Shown here: positions 1 through 8,459 of the stretch, one piece after another
Numbering within the stretch: position 1 is the first letter of the stretch
Layout: each line of letters starts with the position of its first letter
From: an uncultured Jannaschia sp.
Lineage (GTDB): Bacteria; Pseudomonadota; Alphaproteobacteria; Rhodobacterales; Rhodobacteraceae
Assembly (NCBI RefSeq): GCF_947494055.1
Contig: NZ_CANLTR010000013.1
Location: 17,203-81,202 of the forward strand
DNA: 64,000 nucleotides
Direction: 5' to 3'
Position numbers and translations under genes: made by a program
The notes under the pieces: model-generated
Told to the model about the DNA's origin: nothing
The model's input: only the letters and a program-made list of their open reading frames with translations
Databases searched by the model: none

Positions 1-1
1 G

Positions 2-697
2 ATCGAGGCCAACGTCGCACCGGGCCTGCTCGTCAACGACCAGATCGCGGCGCTGCAGACCGCTCTCGAGGGCGCGGACCTGCCCGAGGGGACGAGCTAC
101 GTCTTCGCCGGCGAGGCCGAGGACCAGCAGGAATCGATGGTCTTCCTCGCCGGGGCCTTCGCCGCCGCGATCCTCCTGATGTTCCTGATCCTCGTGCTGC
201 AGTTCAACAGCTTCTACCAGGCGATCGTGGTGATGAGCGCCATCGTCTTCTCGGTGGGCGGCGTGCTGCTGGGCCTCGTCGTCACCGGGCGCCCCTTCGG
301 CGTGGTCATGGGGGGCGTCGGGATCATCGCGCTGGCCGGGATCGTCGTGAACAACAACATCGTCCTCATCGACACCTACAATGACCTGCGCCGGCTCGGC
401 CTGTCGCCGCAGGAGGCCGCCCTGCGCACCGGGGCGCAACGCTTGCGGCCGGTCGGGCTGACCTCGCTGACCACGGCGCTCGGGCTGCTGCCGATGGTGA
501 TGGGGCTCAACGTCGACGTCTTCACCCGCGAGATGGCCTTCGGCGCGCCCTCGACGCAGTACTGGACCGAGCTGTCCAGCGCCATCGCCGGCGGCCTGAT
601 CGTTGCGACGCTCTTGACGCTGGTCGTCACGCCGGCGATGCTGATGCTGCGCGACGGCCGAACGCGCCGACCGGCGCCCGACGCCGTTCCAGCGTGA
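2..697 (+). CDS. RND efflux transporter permease, C-terminal part
   Basis: This is the last 231 codons of an inner-membrane RND (AcrB/MMPL-like) pump; the reading frame is open from base 2, so the start lies outside the window. The visible part holds the end of the periplasmic porter domain, then five hydrophobic segments. The segment with LAGIVVNNNIVLIDTYN and the following TGAQRLRPVGLTSLTTALGLLP stretch (given in part here) are typical of TM11-TM12 of AcrB-family pumps. The protein ends with a short basic tail. In such pumps the permease works with a periplasmic adaptor and an outer-membrane channel; neither is visible here, so the substrate cannot be inferred. Frame and family are clear; only completeness is unknown. 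Confidence 0.9.
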   Translation: MEANVAPGLLVNDQIAALQTALEGADLPEGTSYVFAGEAEDQQESMVFLAGAFAAAILLMFLILVLQFNSFYQAIVVMSAIVFSVGGVLLGLVVTGRPFGVVMGGVGIIALAGIVVNNNIVLIDTYNDLRRLGLSPQEAALRTGAQRLRPVGLTSLTTALGLLPMVMGLNVDVFTREMAFGAPSTQYWTELSSAIAGGLIVATLLTLVVTPAMLMLRDGRTRRPAPDAVPA

Positions 698-825
698 GCG
701 GCGAGCCGGCCACCGGTGCGACCCGACGCGCTTGCTCCCGTGTCGCGTGACGTCTGGCCTGACCGTCGTTCCCCGTCGTCTTGCCAGCAGCCGGACCGTC
801 GAGAGACGTTATTCTGGATTGCCGC

Positions 826-847
826 AGGCGGGCCTCCGGACCCGCCT
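826..847. terminator. Possible terminator hairpin in the 698-988 gap
   Basis: A perfect 7-base inverted repeat (AGGCGGG / CCCGCCT) with an 8-base loop lies between the convergent RND and YceI genes. No T-run follows on either strand, so it may be a weak or Rho-assisted stop. Nothing else was recognised in this gap. Confidence 0.3.
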
Positions 848-988
848 CTCACGCAGTTGCGCGTGACGACAGTCTGTTCCCACTGATCTCCCGGGTTGCA
901 TTCGACCCTGCCCCTTTGGGCAGATCCCGTCAGAGCGCCTTGGCCGCCCAAGCACGACGCTTGAAGCCGCTGCGCCCCGAAAGGCCGA

Positions 989-1573
989 TCACTCGAGCCG
1001 CATCGCCTCCGTCTCGATGATGAGCCGCACCTCATCGCCGACGAGCCCGTCCGCGACGCCGTAGGTCATGCCGAACGCGCTGCGGTCCAGCGCGCCGCGC
1101 GCGGTGATGCCGAGGACGAAGCGGCCGTGCCCGAACGGGTATTCCCCGGCCTTGTTGAGCGTCACGTCGAGCGTCAGGGGTCGTGTCTCGCCTAGCAGCG
1201 TGAGGTCGCCGGTCACGGTGCCGGCATCCTCGCCCGACGGCGTGCCGCCTCCGGCGTTGAAGGTCATCACGGGATGCGCCTCGGTATCGAGGAAATCGCT
1301 GTCGCGGACATGCGCGTCACGCGCTTCGTGAAAGGTATCGAGGCTCGCGGTCCCGACCCGCACCTCGAGATCCGACAGGGCCTGGGTGTCGAGATCGTAG
1401 ACGAACCCGCCCTCGACCTCCCCGAACACGCCCAGGACGGCCGCGTAGCCGACATGGTCGATCAGGAAGGCGACGGTCGTGTGCTCGGGGTCGAGCTCGT
1501 AGCGATGCGGCTCCGCGAGGGCCGGCGCGGTGAGCGCGACGGCGACAAGGGAGAGGATCGGTCCGGAATGCAT
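989..1573 (-). CDS. YceI family periplasmic protein
   Basis: A 194-residue YceI-family lipocalin-like protein. Family members bind isoprenoid-type lipids in the periplasm, but the role of most is unknown. The ATG at 1573 is chosen because a strong GGAGG lies just upstream and the protein then opens with a signal peptide ending near ALAEP. The frame stays open further upstream without any signal-like sequence. Family hallmarks are the opening ELDPEHTTVAFLIDHVGY, the VGTASLDT strand, the DFLDTEAHPVMTF motif, and the closing GDEVRLIIETEA. Length matches the usual 180-200 residues. It is convergent with the RND gene and divergent from the phosphatidyltransferase operon. Confidence 0.9.
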   Translation of the reverse strand: MHSGPILSLVAVALTAPALAEPHRYELDPEHTTVAFLIDHVGYAAVLGVFGEVEGGFVYDLDTQALSDLEVRVGTASLDTFHEARDAHVRDSDFLDTEAHPVMTFNAGGGTPSGEDAGTVTGDLTLLGETRPLTLDVTLNKAGEYPFGHGRFVLGITARGALDRSAFGMTYGVADGLVGDEVRLIIETEAMRLE

Positions 1574-1734
1574 GTCTCCTCCGTTCGGCGATGGCGGTGT
1601 CGAGCGTTCCTCGAGAGTACCGCGATCCGAGCCGCCTGGATACCCTGCCGCATCCGGCTCCAACGGGATCGCCCCGGCGCACCGCGCACCGCCCGCCGCT
1701 TGACGGCGTTGAGCGAAGACTAGCTCATGTCGCG

Positions 1735-2502
1735 ATGACCGACCTTCAAACGAGCCACGCCCGCGCCGGGGCGGGAAAGGCCCGAGCCGACCTCCAAGCG
1801 CCTGCCGTCGCGATGAGCCTGCTGGCGGTCGTCTACGCGTTCGGGATCGCCGGAACCCTTCATCTTCTCGATGCGCCGTTCGGCGTCCTGCCCGTCCTCT
1901 GCCCCGTCTTCGCCACCGCGACGGCGATCGCGCTCGCCGGCCTCGTCAAGCGCTACCCGCACCGATCCCTCGGGGCCTGCAACGCGGTGACGCTGCTACG
2001 GCTGGCCCTGACCGTGGTCCTCGCCGGCGGTATCCTCGCGCCCGGCTGGGCGGCGGACCGTTCGAACGCGCTCTTCGCGGTCGCCGTCGTGGCGCTCACC
2101 CTCGACGGGGTCGACGGCTGGCTCGCGCGGCGGGCGGGGCTCAGCTCGGCCTATGGCGCGCGCTTCGACATGGAGACCGATGCCGCCCTCGGCGCCGTGC
2201 TCGCCCTGATCGCGATCCGTGCCGGGGTCGGGGGTCCGTTCGCCCTGCCGGCGCTCCTCGTGCTGGGCTTCGCACGCTACGCCTTCGTCCTGGCCGCCCG
2301 GATCGTACCCCGGCTGCGCGCGGACCTGCCGGAGCGGCGCTCCCGCAAGCTTGTCTGCGTGATCCAGATCGGGACGCTCGCAGCCCTCTTCCCGCCGCTC
2401 GTGGCAGGCCCGCCTGCGGCCGGACTGGCCCTCGCTGCCGCCGGCCTGCTCGCGTGGTCCTTCGGGCGCGACATCCTCTGGCTCCTCCGGAGGCGCGGGT
2501 GA
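1735..2502 (+). CDS. CDP-alcohol phosphatidyltransferase family membrane protein
   Basis: A 255-residue integral membrane enzyme. The full CDP-alcohol phosphotransferase signature D-x2-DG-x2-AR-x8-G-x3-D-x3-D is present at about residues 124-146 (DGVDGWLARR then SAYGARFDMETD). Family members move a phosphatidyl or phosphoryl-alcohol group from a CDP donor to an alcohol acceptor in the membrane; the acceptor here cannot be read from sequence. Around six hydrophobic segments flank the motif. The ATG at 1735 is preferred because the upstream in-frame residues are Arg/Pro-rich and look non-coding. It opens a seven-gene run and its TGA overlaps the GTG of the next gene (GTGA), which suggests coupled translation. 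Phosphatidylglycerophosphate or phosphatidylserine synthase activity is possible but unproven. Confidence 0.85.
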   Translation: MTDLQTSHARAGAGKARADLQAPAVAMSLLAVVYAFGIAGTLHLLDAPFGVLPVLCPVFATATAIALAGLVKRYPHRSLGACNAVTLLRLALTVVLAGGILAPGWAADRSNALFAVAVVALTLDGVDGWLARRAGLSSAYGARFDMETDAALGAVLALIAIRAGVGGPFALPALLVLGFARYAFVLAARIVPRLRADLPERRSRKLVCVIQIGTLAALFPPLVAGPPAAGLALAAAGLLAWSFGRDILWLLRRRG

Positions 2503-4112
2503 GGCGCGGGATGGGACGGCGGGCGGCGTCGCTCCTGCTGGCCGCCCTCTTGCTCTGGCTCGTCCTCGCCCTGCCGAACCGGCCCTCGGCGCTCGGCGTC
2601 GCGACGGTCGCGCGCCTTCCGCTGGAACTGCCGCTCGTGCTGGGCCTCTGCGTCGCGACCGCCGGCTGGCCCCGGCTCTCGCGGACGCTGCGTGCCCTCC
2701 TCGTCGCGGCCATAACGGCGGTCACCGTCCTCAAGATTGCCGATCTGGCGCTCCATGAAACCTTCTCGCGCCCGTTCAACCCGGTGACGGACCGCTTCGT
2801 CTTCCCGGCGGCGCTGAACCTGCTGACCGGCACGCTCGGTTCGGTGGCCGCATGGGGCGTCGTGGCCCTCGCCATCTTCGCCCTCGCACTCCTTATCTGG
2901 CTCCTTGCCTGGGCGCTCGGGCGCTGGACGCGGCCCGTCGCAGGCCGCCTGCGCGGCGTTGCGGGTCTTGTCGCGCTCGGCTTCGCGCTCGTCACGACCG
3001 CGGAGCTCACACAAGCCAGCGATCCGCCCGGCACGGCGGAAACGACGCGGATCGCCCTCGCCCATGCCGACCGCGCCCGGAACGCCGCGCGGGATCTGGC
3101 CGCCTACCGACGCGCCGCGGCGACCGATCCCTTCGCCGGCGCATCCGGCCTTTTCGATCAATTGCAAGGCCGCGACGTAATCGTCCTCTTCGTCGAAAGC
3201 TACGGCCGGACCAGTTTCGACAATCCCCTTTATTCCGCGACCCATGTCCCGACCCTGAAAGCCGCCGAGGCCGCGCTGGCGGAGGCGGGGCTCGGCTCCC
3301 GAAGCCTGTGGCTCACCTCGCCCATTGCCGGCGGGCAGAGCTGGCTCGCCCACGGCACCTTCGCCTCCGGCCTCGAGACCGGCGATCAGGCCCGCTACGG
3401 CGCGATGCTCGCGAGCGGCCGGCGCACGCTGTGGCACCTCGCGCGGGCGGCGGGCTACCGGACGTTGGGGGTGATGCCGGCGATCACCCTGCCCTGGCCC
3501 GAGGGGCCCCGGATCGGGTTCGAGACCGTCCTCGCGGCGGCGGATCTGGGCTATCGCGGGCGGCCCTTCAACTGGGTGACGATGCCGGACCAGTACACGC
3601 TCACCGCTTGGCCGCGCCTGTTGGCCCCGGACCCGCGTCCGGACTTCGCGCAGGTCGCGCTGATCTCCAGCCACGCGCCCTGGGTGCCGATCCCGCCGAT
3701 GCTCGACTGGGATGCGATCGGCGACGGCCGGGTCTACGACCGCTACGCCGAGGCGGGCGATCCGCCAAGCGTCGTCTGGCAGGATCGCGACCGGGTGCGC
3801 GACCAATACCGGCAGGCCATCGACTACGCGCTGCGCGCAGCGCTCGGCTTCACGGCGAGGCAGGCAGGACCGGACGCCCCCCTCGTCATCATGCTGGGCG
3901 ACCACCAGCCGGCCCCCTCTATCGCGCAGGTGGCGGGGCGCGACGTACCGCTGCACCTGATCGGCCCGCCGGAGGTCCTCGCCCTCTTCGACGGATGGGC
4001 CCTGACCTCGGGCCTCGTCCCCGGGCCCGACGCGCCAATCTGGCCGATGGCGGCGTTCCGCGACCGCTTCGTCCGGGCGGTGAGCGCCCCGCCGGGGACG
4101 GATGCCTCGTGA
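2499..4112 (+). CDS. Membrane-anchored sulfatase / phosphoglycerol transferase-like protein
   Basis: A 537-residue protein with about four N-terminal membrane helices followed by an alkaline-phosphatase-superfamily (sulfatase) domain. The domain opens with VIVLFVESYGRTSFDN near residue 227, has SPIAGGQSWLAHGTFASG, a metal-binding SHAPWVPIP near 392, and LGDHQPAPS near 467. This is the layout of LtaS/OpgB-type enzymes that move phosphoglycerol or similar head groups onto lipids or glycans outside the membrane. The GTG start overlaps the previous stop and has GGAGG six bases upstream; an in-frame ATG at 2511 is the alternative. Its neighbours (phosphatidyltransferase, flippase-like protein, glycosyltransferase) support an envelope-lipid role. 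The substrate is unknown. Confidence 0.8.
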   Translation: MRRGMGRRAASLLLAALLLWLVLALPNRPSALGVATVARLPLELPLVLGLCVATAGWPRLSRTLRALLVAAITAVTVLKIADLALHETFSRPFNPVTDRFVFPAALNLLTGTLGSVAAWGVVALAIFALALLIWLLAWALGRWTRPVAGRLRGVAGLVALGFALVTTAELTQASDPPGTAETTRIALAHADRARNAARDLAAYRRAAATDPFAGASGLFDQLQGRDVIVLFVESYGRTSFDNPLYSATHVPTLKAAEAALAEAGLGSRSLWLTSPIAGGQSWLAHGTFASGLETGDQARYGAMLASGRRTLWHLARAAGYRTLGVMPAITLPWPEGPRIGFETVLAAADLGYRGRPFNWVTMPDQYTLTAWPRLLAPDPRPDFAQVALISSHAPWVPIPPMLDWDAIGDGRVYDRYAEAGDPPSVVWQDRDRVRDQYRQAIDYALRAALGFTARQAGPDAPLVIMLGDHQPAPSIAQVAGRDVPLHLIGPPEVLALFDGWALTSGLVPGPDAPIWPMAAFRDRFVRAVSAPPGTDAS

Positions 4113-5032
4113 CCGCGATGCCGGGGCCGCTGCCGCGCGTCGCGATCTCCCTCGCCCTCGTCGCGCTGGTCCTGTGGTGGACTGACGCCGGCAGCGCCAC
4201 CGCGCGCCTGTCGCAGGCCGAACCGGGCTGGCTCCTGCTGGCGGCCCTTCTGCTCACGGCGCAGACAATCCTGATGGCGCTGCGCTGGCGACTGACGGCG
4301 GCGCGGCTGGGCCTCGGGATCGGCCGGGTTCGGGCCGTGGGCGAATACTACCTTGCGCAAGCAGTGAACGTGACCCTGCCCGGCGGCGTCGTGGGCGATG
4401 CCGCGCGCGCCGTCCGCTCCCGCGCGGAGGCGGGCCTCGGCACGGCGGCGCTGGCGGTGATTCTCGAACGTCTGGCCGGACAGGTCGCGATGCTCGCCGT
4501 CGCCCTGACGGGGTTCGCCCTGGCGCTCGTCCGACCCGGCGGGATCGGCTGGCCGGACGGGACCGGCGCGATCGTGCTGGCCGTCGCGGCCGTCGCCCTG
4601 CTCGCACCCATCGCCCTGTCCCGCCTGGCGTTCCTCGCGCGCCTCGACCGCGCCCTCCGCACCGCGCTCCTCGCGCGGGCCGTCCTGCCCCGGCAGGCGG
4701 CGCTCGGCCTCGCCATCGCCGCGCTCAACCTCCTCGCCTTCGCCGCCTGCGCGCGGGCGACCGGGACGCGGCTCGGGCCGGAGGCCGTGACGACCCTCGT
4801 CCCCCTCGTCCTGACGGCGATGCTGATCCCGCTCTCCATCGCCGGCTGGGGTTGGCGCGAGGGCGCGGCGGCGCTCCTGTTCCCGCTCGCGGGCGCAACG
4901 GCGGAGGCGGGCGTCGCGGCGAGCCTGGCCTTCGGCGCCGTGATGTTCGTGGCCAGCCTGCCCGGCCTGCTCTGGCCCGCCCTGTCCGGGTCGACCGAAC
5001 GTGACTTGCCGCCACGGGAAACCGAACGCTAA
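4109..5032 (+). CDS. Lysylphosphatidylglycerol-synthase-TM / flippase-like membrane protein
   Basis: A 307-residue polytopic membrane protein with about eight hydrophobic segments. It resembles the UPF0104/LPG_synthase_TM family: GEYYLAQAVNVTLPGGVVGDAARA matches the family's characteristic G-x2-N-x2-LPG-x2-GD block (shown in part), and a later segment has MLIPLSIAGWGWREGAAA. The family includes the flippase half of MprF and stand-alone proteins of unknown function beside glycosyltransferases. No aminoacyl-transferase domain follows. The GTG start overlaps the previous stop as GTGA. In context it probably moves or flips a lipid made or modified by its neighbours; this is inference. Confidence 0.8.
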   Translation: MTAMPGPLPRVAISLALVALVLWWTDAGSATARLSQAEPGWLLLAALLLTAQTILMALRWRLTAARLGLGIGRVRAVGEYYLAQAVNVTLPGGVVGDAARAVRSRAEAGLGTAALAVILERLAGQVAMLAVALTGFALALVRPGGIGWPDGTGAIVLAVAAVALLAPIALSRLAFLARLDRALRTALLARAVLPRQAALGLAIAALNLLAFAACARATGTRLGPEAVTTLVPLVLTAMLIPLSIAGWGWREGAAALLFPLAGATAEAGVAASLAFGAVMFVASLPGLLWPALSGSTERDLPPRETER

Positions 5033-5033
5033 C

Positions 5034-5053
5034 CTGCAACGAGAACATTGCAG
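5034..5053. promoter_or_regulatory. Inverted repeat in the short gap before the ABC transporter genes
   Basis: CTGCAA and TTGCAG form perfect 6-base arms around an 8-base spacer, in the only sizeable gap (31 bases) of this operon, ten bases before the binding-protein start. It could be an operator or a small mRNA hairpin setting expression of the binding protein. No known riboswitch fits in so short a leader. Confidence 0.3.
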
Positions 5054-5063
5054 GGACGGTTTC

Positions 5064-6071
5064 ATGAAACGCCACCGGACGATCATTCCCGACCTGACCC
5101 GACGCCGCCTGCTTGGCGCCGGCGCCGCGACGCTGGGCCTCGCCGGTCTCGCGCGGCCGGGCCTGGCCCAGACGCAGGACGTCGCGCTGCAGCTTTCCTG
5201 GCTCCATTCGGTGCAGTTCGGCGGCAGCTACATCGCGCAGGATCGCGGCTACTGGGCGGAGCAGGGGCTCGACGTGGCGCTCCTCCCCGGCGGACCGAAC
5301 GCGCCGGTGGAGCCGCCCGTGGTCGCGGGCACCGCGCTCGTCGGGATATCGGCGGCCGACTACACTGCGGCTGCCGTCGAGCAGGGGGCGCCGTTCCGGA
5401 TCATCGGCGTGGCGATGCAGAAGAACCCCTTCGCGATCGCCTCCCTGCCGGCCAACCCGGTCGAGGTGCCGAAGGATCTGGAGGGGAAGCGGATCGGCAT
5501 GGCGCTCGCCAACATGCCGGTGCTCGAGGCGCTCTGCACGCTCAACGACGTCGCCCTGAGCGAGATCGAGGTCGTGCCGACGCAATACGACGCCGCCCCC
5601 CTCCTGGCCGGTCAGGTCGATTGCCTGCTCTGCTGGGCCACGGATCTGCCGGTCGCGATGGCGATGGAGGATATCGAGGCGGTGACGATGCTGATGGCCG
5701 ATCACGGCTACGCGCTGCACTCGCAGACCTACATCGCGACCGAGGAGAGCCTCGCGGAACGCCGCGACGAACTCGTCGCGCTGATGCGGGGCGAGGTCGC
5801 GGGCTGGACGGATTACGCCGAGGACCCGGATGCGGCGGCACGGCTCACGGTGCGGATGTTCCCCGATGCCGGGCTCGATCTCGCGACGCAGGTCATGCAG
5901 GCCGAGCGGCAGGTCCCGCTGATGTTCTCTTCGTTGACCGACGAACACGGCTTCGGCTGGTTCACGCCCGACACGGTCGCCGCGAATATCGAGACGCTGG
6001 CGCTGCTCGGCCGCGATGTCGGCCCCGAACTCTGGGATCGCTCGATCCTCGAGGAGCTGCATGGCGCCTGA
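5064..6071 (+). CDS. NMT1/THI5-like ABC transporter substrate-binding protein, Tat-exported
   Basis: A 335-residue periplasmic binding protein. The N-terminus carries a twin-arginine motif (TRRRLLGAGA) and a hydrophobic stretch ending at GLAQ, so export is probably by Tat. The mature part shows the THI5/NMT1 (SsuA/ThiY-like) pattern: QLSWLHSVQFGGSYIAQDRGYWAEQGLDV (shown in part), then VVAGTALVGISAADY and GKRIGMALANMPVLEAL. Family members bind formyl-aminopyrimidine, sulfonates, nitrate or related small molecules. Neighbouring genes give no thiamine pathway, so the ligand is open. The ATG at 5064 is chosen for the signal peptide. It overlaps the ATPase gene by 11 bases. Confidence 0.88.
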   Translation: MKRHRTIIPDLTRRRLLGAGAATLGLAGLARPGLAQTQDVALQLSWLHSVQFGGSYIAQDRGYWAEQGLDVALLPGGPNAPVEPPVVAGTALVGISAADYTAAAVEQGAPFRIIGVAMQKNPFAIASLPANPVEVPKDLEGKRIGMALANMPVLEALCTLNDVALSEIEVVPTQYDAAPLLAGQVDCLLCWATDLPVAMAMEDIEAVTMLMADHGYALHSQTYIATEESLAERRDELVALMRGEVAGWTDYAEDPDAAARLTVRMFPDAGLDLATQVMQAERQVPLMFSSLTDEHGFGWFTPDTVAANIETLALLGRDVGPELWDRSILEELHGA

Positions 6072-6858
6072 CGGACCCCCGTCCGCCACCGGTCGCGCCG
6101 TCAGCTGCACCGATCTCGTCAAGGTGTTCGACGCGTCCGGCGACCCGGTGCAGGCCGTGGGTCCGCTCGACGCGACCTTCGCGGCCGGACATACCACGGC
6201 GCTCGTCGGCCCGTCGGGTTGCGGCAAGTCCTCGCTGCTGCGGATGATCGCGGGGCTTGAGCGCCCCAGCGCGGGCACGATCAGGATTGGCGCCGAGACG
6301 CCGCGTGACCTGACCCGCCGCGCGGCCCTCGCGATGGCGTTCCAGGACGCGGCGCTCCTGCCATGGCGCAGCGTGCGAAGCAACGTCGCGCTCGGCCTGT
6401 CGCTCGCCCGGCAGCCGCCCGATGCGGCGCGGATCGAGCGCCTGATCGGGTTGGTCGGTCTCGCCGGTTTCAACGACCGGCGGCCGGCGGAGCTCTCGGG
6501 GGGCATGCGCCAGCGCGCGGCCATCGCCCGCTGCCTCGTCAGCGCGCCGGAGCTGCTGCTGCTCGACGAGCCGTTCGGGGCGGTGGACGAACTCACGCGA
6601 CGCCGCCTGAACCGCGACCTCCCGGCGCTCTGGCAGGGGACGACGGCGATCCTCGTCACCCATTCCGTCGTCGAGGCCGCAATGCTGGCCGATCGCGTTC
6701 TCGTCCTTTCGCCCCGCCCGGCCACGATCATGGCGGAGATCGACATCCCCCTGCCCCGCCCCCGGGACGAGGACGATGCGGCGCTGCGCGACCGGATCGC
6801 CGCCATTGCCGCGGCGCTGCGCGACAGCGGCCCCGACCGCGTCCTGGCCGCCCAGTGA
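6061..6858 (+). CDS. ABC transporter ATP-binding protein (nitrate/sulfonate/pyrimidine type)
   Basis: A 265-residue ATPase that would power the importer whose binding protein precedes it and whose permease follows. Walker A GPSGCGKSS is near residue 50, the Q-loop is AMAFQDAALLPWRSVRSNV, the signature is LSGGMRQRAAIARCL near 146, and Walker B is LLLLDEPFGAVDE near 166, followed by the switch histidine in LVTHSVVEA. All catalytic elements are intact. Sequence pattern fits the SsuB/TauB/ThiZ group. The ATG lies inside the end of the binding-protein gene, and its TGA overlaps the GTG of the permease, so the three are almost certainly co-translated. Confidence 0.92.
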   Translation: MAPDGPPSATGRAVSCTDLVKVFDASGDPVQAVGPLDATFAAGHTTALVGPSGCGKSSLLRMIAGLERPSAGTIRIGAETPRDLTRRAALAMAFQDAALLPWRSVRSNVALGLSLARQPPDAARIERLIGLVGLAGFNDRRPAELSGGMRQRAAIARCLVSAPELLLLDEPFGAVDELTRRRLNRDLPALWQGTTAILVTHSVVEAAMLADRVLVLSPRPATIMAEIDIPLPRPRDEDDAALRDRIAAIAAALRDSGPDRVLAAQ

Positions 6859-8459
6859 CGGCGCCCGCCACGAGGCGCGTCGCTCGTCCCGCCGTCCCTG
6901 TCGTTCGCGTCGGCCCCCTCGCCTGGCGGGTCCTCGGCGTCGTGGGCCTTCTCCTCGCATGGGAAGCGCTCGCGCGCCTCAACGCCGGCAGCTACGTGCT
7001 GGCCGGTCCGGTCGCGGTCGCGATCCACGGGGTCGAGCATGCGGGTCTTCTCGGCCGTGCGCTGCGCGCCACGCTCGTCAACGCCGCCTGGGGCTTCCTC
7101 TGGGGCAACCTCGCCGCCATCGGCCTCGCCGCCGTGATCCTCCTCGTCCCGCGGCTCGAACGCCTGCTCGTGGCGCTGGCGCTCCTTGTCTTCTGCCTGC
7201 CGCTGGTCGCGACGGGACCGATCCTGCGCGTCGCCTACGGGCCCGGCGACGGGCCGCAGATTGTGCTCGCCGCGCTCGCCGTCTACTACACGACGCTGCT
7301 CGCGCTGCTCGTCGGATTGCGGGCCGTGCCGCGAAGCTGGCTCGACCTCGTGGAGAGCTACGGACGCGGCGCGGGGGCCCAGCTCCTCCATGTCCGCGCG
7401 ATGGCCGCCCTGCCCTATCTCGCCGCCGGGCTGCAGATCGCCGCACCCGCGGCCATCCTCGGCGCGATGGTGGGGGAGTTCACCGGGGCGGAGCGCGGGC
7501 TCGGCGTGCTGACGATCCGCGCCACGCGGGCGCTCGACGTCGACGCGACCTGGACCATCGCGCTCCTTGCGGCGGGAATGGCGATGGCCGCCTACTGGGC
7601 GTTCGGCGCACTCCTCCGCCGCGTCGCCAGCGACCCGCCCGCGCTTCTGCTCGCCCCGCCCGGCCCGGCGCTCCGGCGCGGGCGGAGACGCGGGGCGGCC
7701 GGGGCCGCGGTCATGATCCTCGTCGCCCTCGCGCTCTGGCAGGGCGGCATGGACGCGCTGGGTCTCAATTCGTACTTCGCCAAGCGCCCCGGGGACGTGC
7801 TGACCTTCCTCGTCACCGGACCGGAGGCCGCGTCGCACCGGGCGACCCTGCTTGCCGCCTATGCCGAAACGCTGGCCTACACGCTGCCGGGCTATCTTGC
7901 GGGGCTCGCGCTCGGGGCGGGGCTCGCCTGCGCGATCACGCTCGCCCCCGGGCTGGCCGCGGTCGCGATGCCCGTCGCTGTCGCGCTGCGCTCGGTGCCG
8001 ATCGTGACGACGGCGCCGCTTCTCGTCCTGGCGCTCGGGCGCGGGAGCGTCGGCACGATCACGATCGTCGCGGTGATGATCTTCTTCCCGACCCTCGTCG
8101 CCTGCCTGCAGGGCCTGCGGCAGGCGCCCGGGGACGTGATCGACATCTTCGCGAGCTACGCCACGGGCCGCTGGCGCACCCTGGTCCTTGCGCGCGTCCC
8201 CGCCATGCTGCCGGCCTTCTTCGCGGCCGCGCGGATGGGCGTCCCGGCGGCGATCCTCGCGGTGACGACGGCCGAATGGCTCGCCACCGGGCGGGGGATC
8301 GGCAGCCTGATGGCGCTGACCGCCTCGACGTCGGACTACAACATGCTGTGGAGCGCGATCACCCTCGTCGCCCTGACGGCCGCGCTCGCCCATACCCTCG
8401 TCGCGCGGATCGAGCGGGCCGTCCTGCGCGTCTACGGCCCCGAGCAGCTCGCGCGATGA
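6855..8459 (+). CDS. ABC transporter permease with two fused membrane domains
   Basis: A 534-residue protein containing two BPD_transp_1 permease units in tandem. The first covers about residues 20-265, with the EAA-like loop around VESYGRGAGAQLLHVRAMAALP. The second covers about 280-530, with FASYATGRWRTLVLARVPAMLP. A basic linker rich in Arg joins them. SsuC/TauC-type permeases are usually about 250 residues and act as homodimers; here both halves are encoded in one chain, so a single polypeptide could form the channel. Each half has about six membrane helices. The start is the GTG overlapping the ATPase stop (GTGA), and the end overlaps the next ATG (ATGA). Confidence 0.88.
   Translation: MTAPATRRVARPAVPVVRVGPLAWRVLGVVGLLLAWEALARLNAGSYVLAGPVAVAIHGVEHAGLLGRALRATLVNAAWGFLWGNLAAIGLAAVILLVPRLERLLVALALLVFCLPLVATGPILRVAYGPGDGPQIVLAALAVYYTTLLALLVGLRAVPRSWLDLVESYGRGAGAQLLHVRAMAALPYLAAGLQIAAPAAILGAMVGEFTGAERGLGVLTIRATRALDVDATWTIALLAAGMAMAAYWAFGALLRRVASDPPALLLAPPGPALRRGRRRGAAGAAVMILVALALWQGGMDALGLNSYFAKRPGDVLTFLVTGPEAASHRATLLAAYAETLAYTLPGYLAGLALGAGLACAITLAPGLAAVAMPVAVALRSVPIVTTAPLLVLALGRGSVGTITIVAVMIFFPTLVACLQGLRQAPGDVIDIFASYATGRWRTLVLARVPAMLPAFFAAARMGVPAAILAVTTAEWLATGRGIGSLMALTASTSDYNMLWSAITLVALTAALAHTLVARIERAVLRVYGPEQLAR

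Noticed and set aside
781..1020. Short plus-strand frame in the 698-988 gap
   Set aside because: Arg/Pro-rich, no ribosome site, and runs into the end of the YceI gene on the other strand.
4725..8393. A 1222-codon open frame on the minus strand
   Set aside because: It lies opposite five well-supported plus-strand genes and is Arg/Gly/Asp/Glu-rich with no family motif; long antisense frames are expected at this GC content.
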